Shown here: positions 1-12,344 of the stretch, in pieces
Layout: each line of letters starts with the position of its first letter
How positions within the stretch are numbered: position 1 is the stretch's first letter
NCBI GenBank assembly: GCA_034620365.1
Contig: JAQGEQ010000255.1
Coordinates: forward strand, 310,001-374,000
Reading direction: 5' to 3'
DNA length: 64,000 bases
From: Pegea sp. RAD2-039
Lineage: Eukaryota > Chordata > Thaliacea > Salpida > Salpidae
The notes under the pieces: generated by a model
The model's database searches: none
Seen by the model: the letters and a program-made list of their open reading frames with translations, nothing else
What the model was told of the DNA's origin: nothing
Program-made: the position numbers and the translations under genes

Positions 1-40
1 CTAAATCTTTTTTATTTTTAAAATCAATCTTTTACATCTT

Positions 41-180
41 TGTGGTTGTAACGCCAGCTGGGCGTACCTCCATAAATCCGCTGCATACCTTAATAAGTCC
101 TACTGCTAAAGCAACAACTGGATCTCTATAGTATCTACCCTGGCACACATTAACATGGTCGTTCTCGGCCAAAGCAGGCC
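41..180 (+). repeat. SINE, 5'-truncated copy (3' body only)
   Basis: This stretch matches the distal body of two fuller copies at 34893-35290 and 61851-62240. Shared phrases include 'acgccagc', 'tgctgcata', 'caactggatctctatag' and 'tctaccctgg'. The tRNA-like head is missing, so this copy is 5'-truncated. It lies just before the first visible integrin exon, that is, inside an intron of that gene. Confidence 0.7.
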
Positions 181-257
181 AAAAAAAATAGATAAATGCT
201 TTATAAAAAATGTTACAGTTTTGTCATCTGTAGACTTAAAAAAATGGTTAATTTCAG

Positions 258-589
258 ATTATAACATGTGGAGATAAAAACCGAATCTTTTACGTTTCGG
301 ATTTCATTTCTTTAGATGAAGTTTTAGACGAGTTGGAACAGAAAATAAATTTGCTTACTCTTGAGGGTGAGAAGTTTCTACAAAAGTAGTTTTTAAATAT
401 TTCAGTTTAATTACATTCAACTTTTTTATAAATCAAAATCATAGAAATAAATGTTTTTAATTCTAATAAATTTTATTATTAGGAAAGGATAAAGAAAATG
501 ACTCAAAATCTTTTGTTTATGGAACTGAATTTGCTCAAGTAGGAATCTCATCAACAACTTTAAAAGTATTTTTTGAAATTTATTTTTAA
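258..589 (+). CDS. Integrin alpha-like I-domain protein, 3' end only (gene 1 of an inverted pair)
   Basis: Two exons are visible, 258-366 and 483-589, and the gene enters from the left edge. Exon 1 follows a clear acceptor (tttcag) and encodes the last strand and helix of a vWA/I domain (RIFYVSDF, ending LLTLEG). Exon 2 encodes the integrin segment just after the I domain (GTEFAQVGISSTT), the place where vertebrate alpha-I integrins read 'MSQVGFS'. Both exons match in size, phase and sequence the last two exons of the minus-strand gene at 2353-5309; the first exon is 109 bp in both. Exon 2 either ends at the in-frame TAA at 587-589 or is spliced at the GT after 565. No further propeller, leg or transmembrane exons exist before the oppositely oriented partner begins, so the product must be truncated. 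It could be a short secreted or decoy protein, or a decaying duplicate. Confidence 0.6.
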
Positions 590-2352
590 ATATAATGATG
601 TTTATCTAAACTAAACTAAAAATAAATTAGCTGTAAGTTTGTGAGTGTATGTGTGTGTCTGAGCTCTTCATCGTCAAATCCGAGCTTAAAAAGTTCAAAA
701 GGAATTCATCAAGGTTTGAACTCGATCAGATAACAGTAAGTTGAATAATTTTAACATTAAAGTTCTTTAACTTGTTGTTTTATTTGATTTCTTTTAGATT
801 TACATTTGAAATAAAGCATGAAAGTTGATACTGTAAAAGGATTTATTCTAAATTTTAATTTCTTTAACTCAAGCCCTGGTTGCTGTGGAGGTTTTTTTTG
901 AATCTACAAAGTTTCAAATAAGTTTTGAAATGTAATAAAATTCAGCAGAAAAAGATATTGTTGCATAATATTATTTTAAGTTGTAAAAAGTTGAATATAC
1001 AAACGCATAAATAAAATATCATTCAAAGATTATTTGCTGATCAAAGTTGTTTTCAAAAAATAAAAAAACTTCTTTTAAACTTTTAGCTTAAAATTTTTGA
1101 AGTTTTACTTTTTTTAAACCTCTCCAAAATTTGTTTAAAATTCAATTTTTTGTTTTAAAAATGTTTATATATTTTCTTACTAGCTACTATGAACAAGGCT
1201 TAAAAATTTAATTTATATTTTAACAAGGTAACTTTAATTTTTACTTCTTAGCTGTTATTTTGATAATTTCATCTTTTTAGATTAATATTCAATTTTAATA
1301 AATCTATTAATTTCTAAAATTATTAATATTAATCATTTCTCAATTAAATAATAAAAAGAATTTTTTATTAAAATATTGGAAAGATTTCTTAAAGCTTGAC
1401 AAAATTTCTTTCTCTTTATTAATGTTTTCAATAAACTAAATCAAATTGAAATTTTAACTTTATTTTTAGCAAAAGCATTTTCAAATTTATAAAAAAGCTA
1501 GATTTTACAATGAAAGCTTTTACTTTAAGTAGATTTAAAACATCTTTCACTACAATTGAGTTTAGATGTTCAATCTAAAGACTAAACAAAAAAGAGCTAT
1601 TTTCTTCTACTTTAGAAACTATAACAATAGGTTCCAAGTCAGTTCAGAAAAATTTGAATTTAATTTGATATATTAGCTTATAGGAAGTTTCCACAAAAAT
1701 ATATTTAGATAAATAATATTATTATCCTTTTTCTAATTCTAAATTAATAACTAGTTCTGAAAAAGCTGTAGATGAACAAAGATTCAATTTAAAAAGTAAA
1801 ACGAAAAAAGCAAAAATCTTCTAATAATTTTTTTTTGATTATATTACAACAGAATCAATCTTTTAGATTAATAATATTAATAATTTATTAAATATTTTAT
1901 TTTACAAATTATTGAATAGTGTTTATGAAGAGAAAGAAAAATTTTAAAAAGTTTTAAAATTGCTTTAAATATTAATTCATCAATTATATAATCTTTCATA
2001 GATAAAGATTTTAAATGAAATCAGAAGAATATGATATAAAATGTAACTTTAAAAAAGTTGTTTTAAACTTCCTCTAATTTCAAAATATTTGTGACAAAGA
2101 TAAAGAAAAACAAATAGTTTAAGAGACTAAATGAAAGATTTTTTGCTATTATCATTAAATTATCATATCTAAAGGTCTGTTTAATAAAATAAGTAATAGC
2201 TTGATTTAGTTTATATTCTTTTAACTAGTTAATCAAAAAGTTCACCAACCTTATGTAGAAGATGAAGTCAACATCCGGTTATCTTCTTCGATATCTTCAA
2301 GTCACACACACTCTTACACACTCACACATTTACAAACTATTTCATCTTACAA
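590..2352. other. Intergenic, between convergent integrin-like genes
   Basis: AT-rich sequence with no open frame worth calling on either strand. A GT/AC-rich patch at about 635-660 (plus) and one at about 2296-2330 (minus sense) look alike. They may be the diverged 3' flanks of the inverted duplication. Confidence 0.5.
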
Positions 2353-5309
2353 CTATAAACTAGGTTTGAAAAATAAAAATACTTTTGATGTTGTTGATGA
2401 GATTCCAAGTTGAGAAAATTCTGTTCCCAAACTTGAAGATGAAGTTTTGCTGTTTCCTATAAAAAGAAATCATAAAGATCTGGTTTTAAAGACATGATTA
2501 TTCTTTTAATGCTAAAATATAGAGTTTAATAATTTTTTTTCTATTCCTGGTTAATCATTCAAAAGGAATAAACCATGATACTTAAAGAGTTAAACTTGAT
2601 ATTTATACTTTAGTCTCTAATTGAACTGAACAAAAGTAGCAAAATACATTTATCTAAAAACAAGGAAGTTAAATGAATAAGTCTGTCAAAAAAGTTTAGT
2701 AAAGTGTTTTAGAATTTAAGTTCTATTTAACTTAAGGTCTTAGCGAACTATTTAAACATCTTATTAAACGTTTTATGTTTAACTTACAACTCAAAAATTA
2801 TGAAAATTAAATGGATCAATCTTAAAACCAAAATAAAACTTTATTACTTATAAAAACTAATAATCCTTTAAACAACATGAGTATTACAAACTCGTTTAAA
2901 CATATTTTTTGGATAAATAAGTAACTTTTTAAACATATAAAATTAAAAAAGAAACCTTCAAGACTTAATGAGATAACTTCATCTTTTAACTGATCAATAA
3001 TTGTTTCCAAATTGTTGAAATCAGAAACATAAAAAATCCGCTTTGTATCATTTTGTGCAACTATCTGAAAAAAATCAAATATTAATTATATTTTAATTTG
3101 AAAGTTTACTAAAATAGAAACGAGTCTTAATCATAAATATTTTTATTGAGGTTTCGAAATAAACAAACTTTAAGTTCTTTCTCATCTGCTTCACCGACTC
3201 CAACTGCAAATGTTGTGATTCCAAGTGATTTAAGATAGTCAGATGTTGCAGGAAGGTCTTTACGATGATTTGATCTTAAGATGATTTTACTTTAGGATAA
3301 GATTTTTCACAATTTCTTACTTACTTTCCATCAGTCAGCAAAATGAGAACTTTATTAGTAGATACAGAATTATATCTATTTGAAGATTTAAAGTCGTCAA
3401 CTGTTTTGTTTAGTGCATGAGCTGTATAAGTCGTGTATCCTTGCAGCTTTATTCCATCTAAACGTTTCTACAAAAAGTTCTTTTATTGAATATCTCTAAA
3501 GATTATTCCTCAAGTTATAACAATTACAAAATTTTAGATAAATTATAAAATTTTAGAAAATGATATCAATTAAAAACTTACATTGAAGTTAGTCAAGTTA
3601 GAAATCTGTTGTAATTTTATTTCTGTCTTCATGTAGGGCTGGTTGTTTTCGTTCCTTAATTATTAAAACTGTAAATAAATGTTTTATAGAAGCTTATACC
3701 ACCTTGGACCTTTGTAATAATGAGAATATTGTACGACTCCAATTTGAGATTTCTTGTCAAATTTATAAAATTGTGAGATTATGGCTTTTGTCCAATTTTT
3801 CACAATTATAAAGTTTTCTTTTCCAACAGAACCAGAGCCATCCAATACAAACATTATGTCCAGATCACTTTTTGAACAATCTGTACAAATATTTAACATT
3901 AAAATCGAATTAAAAGCATCTTTAATAATTCATCTTTTATTTTATAAAGATTAAGATAATTAAATTAAAATCTTTAGGTCTTATTTTAAAAAATTTAAAA
4001 AATCAATTGTCAAGTTTTTTTTTTTAATTTAAAAGCTTTAATTCGAATACTTTAGTTTTTGATAATTAATAGAATTCTAATTTCTTGATGAATGAAATTA
4101 AATTGTTTTATGCAAACCATGATATGATAAATTTAAAAATAGTTGTCACTTAAACGTGCTTTGAACTTATTATTTTTAAAACAATCTCACCGAAAATTGA
4201 TTTATCAACTTGTTGTTGCCAGGTTTTTCCATCATTGTTGCTGTTAAAACAAACTCCAGGTAGTAGATCAAATTGACTACAAAGTATCGGTGTTGTTGGT
4301 GAACAAATCTAGGAAGATATAGTTATAGAGTAAAAGTATTTTTCTTTTTCCTGATTTAATTTCTATTAAAGGAAGTTTACTTTCATCTGATTGTCTTGTG
4401 GCTTGATAACATTCAATCCGAAGTTTTCTCCTTCAACTGAATCAGGTAGTTTGGATTTGCAACTTGAAGAATTATCGATATTGAAGTTTGTTGTACATTC
4501 TAATAATCCACCAACCACTGAATATAAAATTAAATACAAAAAATACAGATTATAACAACTGATTTGTAATTTTTGTGACATTTACTAATAGTATGAAAGT
4601 AATTCCGTTAATTTAAGTAGCAATCAAGAAAATACTAAAAAAGTGACCTTGAGAAAAACCAAAAAATTATTTGCTAAAAACATTTTAAAGTACCGTTCAA
4701 TCTAACTTATTTTAACACTACTACATATACTGTCAATATTTATATATAAATGTAAAGTGTATTATTACTTTATTAATACCATTAGATATTATAAATGAAA
4801 GATGCAAGATACATTTTGTTCAAATCACTTTTAAATTTGCAGCTTAAATAGAATAAATAAACGAAAACAATAAAAAAAGTTTTATAATAATAAAATGTAT
4901 TATTTGAGAAATATATATTTCTTTATTTAATGTCTATAATCATATTTAATAATAGCTCATAATGATTAATGTTCCCACAAACCTTTTAATTCATCTTCTC
5001 CTGAACTTTTTCGTGTCTTTTTTGGTGCTCCAACCAATAGTTTACTTCAACATATAAACAAGATATTTATACTTGTTATCTATTTTACAAAAGCATCTAT
5101 TAAATAACTCACTCGTTATTGTAAAGAAAGTCGTAACCAAAATATCTTGGAGCAGTTTCGTTTGGATAAGTTTTAAAAGACTCTGAGACTGTTTCTTCTG
5201 TATAAGATTCTGGCTGAATCAATTTCGGTGAGAAACGACTTTCAATATTGAATGGATAGACTACAGATATTGTTGCAAAAAATTGCAAAAGTAACAATCG
5301 AAATTTCAT
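2353..5309 (-). CDS. Truncated integrin alpha-like protein with I (vWA) domain (gene 2 of an inverted pair)
   Basis: Ten phase-consistent exons: 5113-5309, 4983-5044, 4381-4517, 4191-4308, 3703-3880, 3582-3654, 3325-3467, 3169-3274, 2956-3064, 2353-2456 (408 aa). The order is: signal peptide (hydrophobic 1-20), first FG-GAP-like blade (YFGYDFLYNN, KLLVGAPKK), a cysteine-containing linker, then a complete I domain. All MIDAS elements are present: DGSGS in the first loop, a Thr in GYTTYTAHAL and Asp in LLTDGK. A post-I-domain hairpin follows (TEFSQLGISSTT). That is the N-terminal quarter of an alpha-I integrin. The rest of the propeller, the thigh/calf domains and the membrane anchor are absent, and there is no room for them because gene 1 converges from the left. 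The last exon may instead be spliced at 2383. The protein is likely secreted and able to bind divalent cation and ligand. Alpha-I integrins are known from tunicates and vertebrates. Confidence 0.72.
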
Positions 5310-6294
5310 CTTACAATCGCTGACTAAATTTATAAACCTATATCAGCTTTCTTCTTTCGTTTTAAAAAAATATATTTTTAGATTTCCTTATGAAAGCTTT
5401 TACAAGAGATAAACTAAAAAAAAAAGCTGAAACTTTATTTTACCTTTATCTCTACTATCTTACCAATAACTACCAAAAGTAGATTGCTAACAAACGTTAT
5501 TTTATAAATGATATTTAACATTTAGATTAACCTCATGAAATGTTTCAGTTACAATTTTTGGCCAACGTTATAAAAGAACATTTTTTATTGGCAACACTTG
5601 ATAAGAATAAAGTCACGATTTAATCATTTACAAGAATTCAAAATTAACTTGAATGAATGAAAAATGAGCTTACTGGTTTGCATAATTATATTTATCATCA
5701 TTCAATAACTGGATCTTTAACTAATTAAAGAGTTTTTATTAAACGCTTTTTTACCAACTTCAAATAACTAAAATTTTTATTAGCATTGGTAAAAAATTGA
5801 AAACTTTAGAAGTACAGAAATTATTTATTCGAAATATATTCTAAATATTGAATGAAATTAATTATTATTGATATTTATTTTGGTTACTTAAAGTTATTAT
5901 CAAACTTTTATTTATTAATGAAATAATATCTTTTAGTATAGTTTTAAAAATTATCAAATTGAATCAAAAGTTTCTGAATTATTTGACTTTTTACAAACTC
6001 TGATAAAGTTTTTATTTCAAATTATCACGACTTCAGTTTTAATTTAAGTGTTTTTGTGAAACGTTGATGTAAAAATTGTTTTAAATTTCTTTATTTCATT
6101 AAAAGTTTCGTTTTTTCTTCAAAACCTTAGATCAGATATCAGTTTTGTCTTCATTAGATGGAAAGAACAGATAAAACTAGACAACAAAAGCAGAAGATAA
6201 AACCAATAAGAAATAAGAGTAAAAAGAATACTGAATATTGAATAAATCCAAATCAATAAGTAATTCTACACTCAGCATTCAAATAACTGAATAA
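5310..6294. other. Intergenic spacer
   Basis: AT-rich; holds the upstream region of the minus-strand integrin-like gene and the 3' flank of the IRF gene. No coding frame or recognisable RNA seen. Confidence 0.5.
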
Positions 6295-8132
6295 TTAATC
6301 ATTTGACAAATCAAACAATTGATCATATTGTTCTCTACCATCTGTTGTTTGTTGAATATCTTTTACGACAATTTCTTGCTTCAAACAAATTAAATCAAGA
6401 CTACCGCCGCTGCTGCTACTGTTAACCCATATGTTCTATGTTTGTTTTCAAGCAGTGTTAAGTTGCTAATAAAAATCTGTTAGAAATAAAATTTATTGTC
6501 CAATCACCAGGATGTGTTTTCAAAACCACTTGGAAATAAAAGAGTCTCAGCAGAAGGAAGTTTTTGAATTTCTGATCTTTCTGAAATGTCTTCATTGATG
6601 TGGTAATTAAAAGATGAAGACCAATCGCAAGAATTGTAACTCCTGGACGGTGTGGATTCTGAAAGATATTTTTTTATTAGGTTTGTTCTGGGCCAGATAA
6701 AAAATTGACCAAAATGTTGGTCAAGTTACGATTAAATACTAACTTTTTAAAAAAGCAACTTTTGAAGAAATCAAAATAATTTAAAAAATCAAACAATAGT
6801 TTCACCTTCCTTTTGAAATCTGTTTTGTGAATGATAACTTTCCGGGAATCCCCAATTACACGGTTGAGTAATCGAACTAGCATTATGCAAAGTTTGAAAC
6901 TCATAAGAGTCCATCGTAGTAGAAGCTGTTTCCATAGCAACTGATACATCATGATTGAAACCAGTAACTGATTGATATTCGTAAATTTCTATTTGGTTTG
7001 AATCTTGAAAGGAATTATCTAGATGGTTACTACAAGGATGATTATCAGATGTGACGTGACTGTAAGTATTGTGGTCAGCACTTGTGTACATGACGTCACT
7101 TGCCAGTGCTGACACAGCAGGTGTGACGTAAGATACATCGTAGTAAATATTTTCATCATAATTGCAGTGATTAGGTTCCTGGTTTGTTATCTGATGACTG
7201 TGAGAGGTTGATGGTATGCTAACTTTGCTATCAGTGATTGGATAAAATGGCGTTTCATCGTTTTTGCTAAATGATTTTTCTGCTACTGATATGTGAAGAC
7301 TTTGAGGACTTCTTACTCTTCTATGTCTTGAAACTCTTTTTCTAATCCATTCTAAATAGAATTTTAAAATATTTATTTACAAACCATATTGAGACCTATC
7401 TACTTACTGATAGATTAAAACAGATTATTTAATTAATAAGTTAAATAATTAGATTATTTAAAACAAAAGTTTTAATCAATATTCTCACTGTTAGGATTTC
7501 TGTTTCCTTTATCTGATAGTAATTGATAAACCCGGTAGGCATCATCACCTTTACGTTTGCACAATAGAGGGATCTTTGTAACATCTTTAAGAGAGTTTAA
7601 CGCGCATCTAAAGTTTGCTTTGTGCTGCTTAATGTCACGTGGCATTGCTCCTAAAACAGAAAAGTTTGAAAAGTTATTTTGAGATCTTGAAATACTTTTT
7701 TACCTGTATGTTCTGACCACTCTCTAAAAAGTCTTGCATCTTCTTGTTCTTTCCAACCATGTCTTGCTCCATGCTTCCAAGGAATTCTGAAGATTCTTCT
7801 TGGTTTGTCTACCCATTCTAATCCGGGATATCTGGAGTTTCCGATCCTCATCTCTAACCAATCACGTAATCTAAGTATCAAAAAAGTATTTCTCAGATTT
7901 TCTTAACTGATTTTAAAACTTAATCAAAACTTGATATAAAATAAAAGCCAAATATTTTATATTAAAAAAATAAAAAGGAATAATTATTATTTAATATTAT
8001 CGCTGACTGTATTAAATTATACATATTGATGCAAACTTTTTGTGGCTACATCTTTCAGTAGCTATCATTGTATATCAAACTCAAATGTTACCTCAGTCGT
8101 TTATGGTCATCTCCATCGCTTTCAGGATGCAT
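6295..8132 (-). CDS. Interferon regulatory factor (IRF) family transcription factor
   Basis: Six phase-consistent exons: 8092-8132, 7704-7870, 7489-7650, 6806-7351, 6508-6658, 6295-6418 (396 aa). The DNA-binding domain (about residues 14-125) is unmistakable: RLRDWLEMRI, PGLEWVDK, IFRIPWKHGARHGW, DARLFREWSEHTG, then HKANFRCALNSL and a basic RKGDDAYRVY. The five-tryptophan repeat is intact. The extra Trp seen in vertebrate 'TWKANFRC' is His here, and the loop between the fourth helix and that strand is several residues shorter than usual. A basic stretch (WIRKRVSRHRRVR) may be a nuclear localisation signal. The C-terminal two thirds are Ser/Thr/Asn/Gln-rich with acidic patches and show no recognisable IRF-association domain, so this resembles an IRF1/2-like or invertebrate-specific IRF. 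Expected in the nucleus, regulating defence or developmental genes. Which vertebrate IRF it corresponds to cannot be told. Confidence 0.9.
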
Positions 8133-9682
8133 ATTTAAGATCATTAAGACTTAATGATTTACTAAGTGAATAATGTACTCTTTTTAAGGTAGCTTCGACA
8201 TTTTATACATTTCCACAGCGATAAGTAAACAATATAGTTCAACTTCTTTTGTTCTTTTATGTTGACTTTGTGTTATTTACAAACTCCATTCTCATTAAAG
8301 ATGGAGAAGCAGATGGTGGTGGAGCAACTACCAACATCGATTTGTCGATGAGAACCTTTATAGTAGCTTATTTGTTTTAATCTTAAGATTTTTCTTCGTT
8401 TGTTTTTGTTTATTTTAAAATTCTGTAACAACTGTTTCTAAAAACGTTAAAATGATTATTATATATCATTAAACCAGATAAAAATAGATTGTGTTTTTTA
8501 AATGATTTATTGTTAAATTAGGATTAAAAAACCTACATTGTGATGATTATTACTAAAAGAAAAATTTGGATTTAACCAAAAGTACTTTTGATGTTATCAT
8601 TTTAATCTATTACACCATTGCAACGACTCAAAAAGGTTTTTTTTATGAATTTGTAAATATTTTGTAAATTGATATTTTATATCTTATCTCGATTAAATTT
8701 TTACAATCTTAAGTTTAAAATTTAGTGTAAATAAAATGTATTTTTACAAAAACGGAGTATGAAGGAATTGCCCCTTATAACTTTTTTTTTGACTTGAAAT
8801 TTTCAGAAAACGACAATATTCTACAAACAATTTACAACATTTAAAAAAATTAAGCAGCAACATTTGGATAACCACTGGACCAAGATTAAATTAGATTTTT
8901 ACAAATTGATGACTTTTATACACATTTGCGGTAAAACTATATATATTTTTATACTAATATATACTTATATAAATACTTATATATTACTATACTACTATGT
9001 TTCATCTTTTGGTCTATTGTCACACTCTTTGGAAAAAACTGTTTGTAAAAAAATTATTGCGTCGTTCTTTGTCTGATTTTTTTTAATGAATTCGTGAATG
9101 TGACGTGGTTCTCTTTGGCTTAAAACAACTGATAAGTTACTTTTTAATCTTGCTCTGTTAGGTAAATTAATGACTAATAATCAGAATAAATTAATAGTAG
9201 GTTGATGACTAACAAGTAAGTACTTCAATAATCGAATTCAATAATAAGTCAATAAAAACCATAATTTTTATTTTAAAAAATGTTTGTTCAACTAAATGAG
9301 TGATAAAAATCTTGAGTAAAATATTTAGTTAATAGATAGATCTCATGTTTGAATATTTTGGGTAAATAGTATACATAAGAGCGTGTGCTTATAGTCTTTA
9401 CAAAGGTGCTTTGTAACTTAAATGTTGTAAAAGTAATACTTCTTAAGAGTAAAAGTATTTTTACTAAGTAAATTATTATTTAAACTAAACTTTGCAACAA
9501 TTGTTGACAATTTGTATTTCAATCAAATTTTAAAAGCAAAGTTTTATTTTTAATATATTATCTTGTTTATTAGACCAATTAAATGATAAGTAACGTCAAT
9601 AAGTAAAAATTACGGTGGATTTATTTATGCCCTAGTAATAGTTGCTTAAATTACAGTTACATTTAATAATGTATTGGATTCT
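8133..9682. other. Intergenic, IRF upstream region
   Basis: Contains the presumed IRF 5' UTR and promoter. A GC-richer patch at about 8295-8365 could be a noncoding first exon (minus strand). A 70-codon open frame at 8864-9076 is Tyr/Ile-rich low complexity and not called. Confidence 0.4.
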
Positions 9683-9748
9683 AATTTGTGAGAATGTGTG
9701 TTAGCGAGAGGTGCTCTTTTTAGGCACCCTCCTTCACATTTATTGTAA

Positions 9749-9780
<32 letters not shown>
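9683..9780 (+). repeat. LINE 3' end with (AAAT)n tail
   Basis: Carries the family-specific 3' terminus 'gaatgtgtgttagcgagagg' and 'gcaccctcc', followed by 'atttattgtaata' and a tandem AAAT tail. The same terminus ends the LINE copies at 36991-37673 and 54700-55880 and, in reverse, 52930-53780. Severely 5'-truncated, as is typical of target-primed retrotransposition. Confidence 0.8.
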
Positions 9781-11156
9781 ATTTTTAAAACAACAAAGTT
9801 GCTTTCATTCTTCTATTAATAATATCGCTATTAAAAACAGCAAGTAAAAATATCTTTCAAAAAGTGAAACGTTTTCGTTTGAAGAAAAAGATGATTGAAA
9901 AAGCATTAGGCTCCTAAGTAATTTAATACTCGTTGAAAGACTGGTTCAAAACCCCTCAGTTAGTTTCTAAGTAACCAGCCAAAAAAAGCATGTATAGTTT
10001 TTAAAGCTCTTCAAATTTTATTTTTTAATAGTTCTAATGTAAATAGTAAAATTCTTCTTGGTTAAATAGAGTCAGTTTCAATAAGAATAAATGAAGAATT
10101 GAATTATATGTGTAAAATAGTACATATACATTAGCGCAAGCAAAAAAGCTGAGAATAAACAAAGTATACAGGATAAATAATACATTTTCAGACATGTCTT
10201 AAAGAAATTTGCAGAAAATTGTTATCTGTTTTTCTTTCTTGCTTTATTTTAAACTGAAATTTTATATCTGATATATTTTGGTGCTACTTATTGTTTGCAT
10301 ATGCGCCACCTTGTGACAACATTTTAATTTCGACAGCTCGATGAAAGTATTGTAGTAGGCCTAGGTAAATTTTCCATTTCTTTAAATGCCCTTTTTGTCG
10401 TTCAGCTTTTTTTTTTTACTTTCTTAGTTTTTAGTAGTTAACTGTTTAAAAAAGTTAGTTTTAATTATTTTTTTCTAAATTCTGGCTATTTTTTTAATAT
10501 CTTCAAACAATTCTGCATGTTAGTAGTTGTTATTTTTTAAGTAGCCATAGAAAATGTTTTTATTTTTGAAATTTTAATTACTAACCGAAAGTATATTAGA
10601 AATTAATTATGAATCATCAATTTTTTTTTTGCATTATATTCTTATTTGTATATTAATTAGCTTACTCAGACTTTCATTTCTATAAAAGTTTTATATATTT
10701 TAGAAATTTATTTTTGTATATTTATATATATTTTAGGAATTATTTAGAAATATTTTGCTAAATTAAGTTTCAATACAAATATGTTGATTATTTTTAATAT
10801 TATTATAATATAGCTTTTTTATTAGTAAAAACTTCTAATAAATAATTATGTGAATATTTTTATTTCAATTTGTAAAAAAGTTTTTATACAAATATTATAA
10901 ATTATATCATTATAAATTTATTTATTTAAGCTTTGGCTATTTGTATAATCATATATTTTATTATTTTTATAAATAATGTTATTGACTTTTATAAATATTT
11001 TGTTCTATATTTTTTATTTTTATGGTTATAGACTTATTTATATAATTTTCCAAAATTTTTCCAAGTTAATGGGATAATAATATTAACTTTTTTATATAAT
11101 TTTATATATTTAATAAATATTCTTTGACTTTAAATAATTATTTTAATATTTTACAG
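9781..11156. other. Upstream region of the ETFA operon
   Basis: AT-rich. A less AT-rich island at about 10300-10364 ends in 'gcctag' followed by a good donor (gtaaat at 10365). It could be the noncoding first exon of ETFA, spliced over an intron of about 790 bp to the acceptor at 11150-11156. This is inferred from position and splice signals only. Confidence 0.35.
11150..11156 (+). other. Splice acceptor before ETFA ATG (5' UTR intron or trans-splice site)
   Basis: The sequence 'ttttacag|g' lies 21 bases before the ETFA start codon after a T-rich tract. Either cis-splicing from an upstream noncoding exon or spliced-leader addition would explain it. Confidence 0.5.
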
Positions 11157-11177
11157 GACACATAATTAGTTATTAAA

Positions 11178-12182
11178 ATGCTGGTGGCAGCTAACCGTTT
11201 TATATCTGCTGGAGCTAAAAATTTCCGGAACATAGCTCTTCGTTGTAACAGTACATTAGTTGTAGCAGAACATGACAATGCAAATATCAACCCAATAACT
11301 CTGAATGCTATAACTGCAGCTTCACAGATTGGAAATACAGTTACTGGCCTTGTAGTTGGATCTAATTGTTCTGAAGTTGCTAATAAATTAAGCCAAGTTG
11401 CTGGAATTTCAAAGGTTTTGGTTGCTGAAAATGAGGAATTTGTTGGAAATATGCCTGAAACTTTAGCACCAATTATAACTAATCTACAAAATGAACATAA
11501 TTTTTCTCATATAATGGCAGGAGCAAGTGCTTTCGGTAAAGGTTTATTGCCTAGGGTTGCAGCTAAGTTAGATGTTGACCCTATTAGTGATATAACTGAA
11601 GTTGTATCTAATGATACTTTTGTAAGAACAATATATGCTGGAAATGCTCTTCAAACAGTCAAAAGTAATTCATCTGTTAAAGTAATTACTGTCAGAGGCA
11701 CTTCATTTGAGGCAGCTGATATAGATGGAGGAGAAGGGTCTGTTGAAACTATTGCAGTTGGTTCTGCAAGTGATTTGTCTGTTTGGATTAGTGAAGAGCT
11801 AAGTAAAAGTGATCGACCAGAACTTACAGCTGCCCGTGTAGTTATATCTGGAGGTAGAGGCATGAAAAATGGAGATAATTTCCAGTTGTTGTATAGTCTT
11901 GCTGATAAATTAAATGCTGCCGTTGGTGCTTCCCGTGCTGCAGTAGATGCAGGGTTTGTACCTAATGATATGCAAGTTGGTCAAACTGGTAAAATTGTAG
12001 CACCTGATTTATATGTTGCTGTTGGCATATCAGGGGCTATTCAACATTTAGCTGGCATGAAAGATTCTAAGGTTATTGTTGCTATCAATAAAGATCCAGA
12101 AGCTCCCATATTTCAAGTCTCTGATCTTGGTTTAGTTGAGGATTTATTTAAAGCTGTGCCACAACTAACAGACAGTTTATAA
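11178..12182 (+). CDS. ETFA: Electron transfer flavoprotein subunit alpha, mitochondrial
   Basis: Single-exon gene, 334 aa, against 333 in human. It carries electrons from fatty-acid and amino-acid dehydrogenases to ETF-ubiquinone oxidoreductase in the mitochondrial matrix as a heterodimer with ETFB. The N-terminus ([17 protein letters not shown]) is basic and Ser-rich, consistent with a transit peptide. The C-terminal FAD-binding domain is nearly identical to the family: [74 protein letters not shown]. The start is the first ATG after a splice acceptor. First gene of a probable three-gene operon: NHP2 starts 162 bases after its stop, with an AATAAA-like signal at about 12222 in between. Confidence 0.97.
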   Translation: MLVAANRFISAGAKNFRNIALRCNSTLVVAEHDNANINPITLNAITAASQIGNTVTGLVVGSNCSEVANKLSQVAGISKVLVAENEEFVGNMPETLAPIITNLQNEHNFSHIMAGASAFGKGLLPRVAAKLDVDPISDITEVVSNDTFVRTIYAGNALQTVKSNSSVKVITVRGTSFEAADIDGGEGSVETIAVGSASDLSVWISEELSKSDRPELTAARVVISGGRGMKNGDNFQLLYSLADKLNAAVGASRAAVDAGFVPNDMQVGQTGKIVAPDLYVAVGISGAIQHLAGMKDSKVIVAINKDPEAPIFQVSDLGLVEDLFKAVPQLTDSL

Positions 12183-12320
12183 ATGTGACATTTAATTGTA
12201 TAAATCTTCAATATTATTTCTAAAATAAATATGATTGCTTATGTATAAATATCAGCTGTAATTATCTTGTGAACTTAAGATATTTTTTTTAATTTTTAAA
12301 TTAAATATTGATTATTCTTC

Positions 12321-12327
12321 TTTCCAG
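12321..12327 (+). other. Probable trans-splice acceptor for NHP2
   Basis: A pyrimidine run and 'ttctttccag' lie 17 bases upstream of the NHP2 ATG and about 145 bases after the ETFA stop. In so short an intergenic space an acceptor without a visible upstream exon is best read as a spliced-leader site. Confidence 0.55.
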
Positions 12328-12344
12328 ATCGTGTAGAAATCAAA

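Noticed and set aside
8864-9076. 70-residue plus-strand protein
   Set aside because: Tyr/Ile repeat-like low complexity (tatata-rich); no support.
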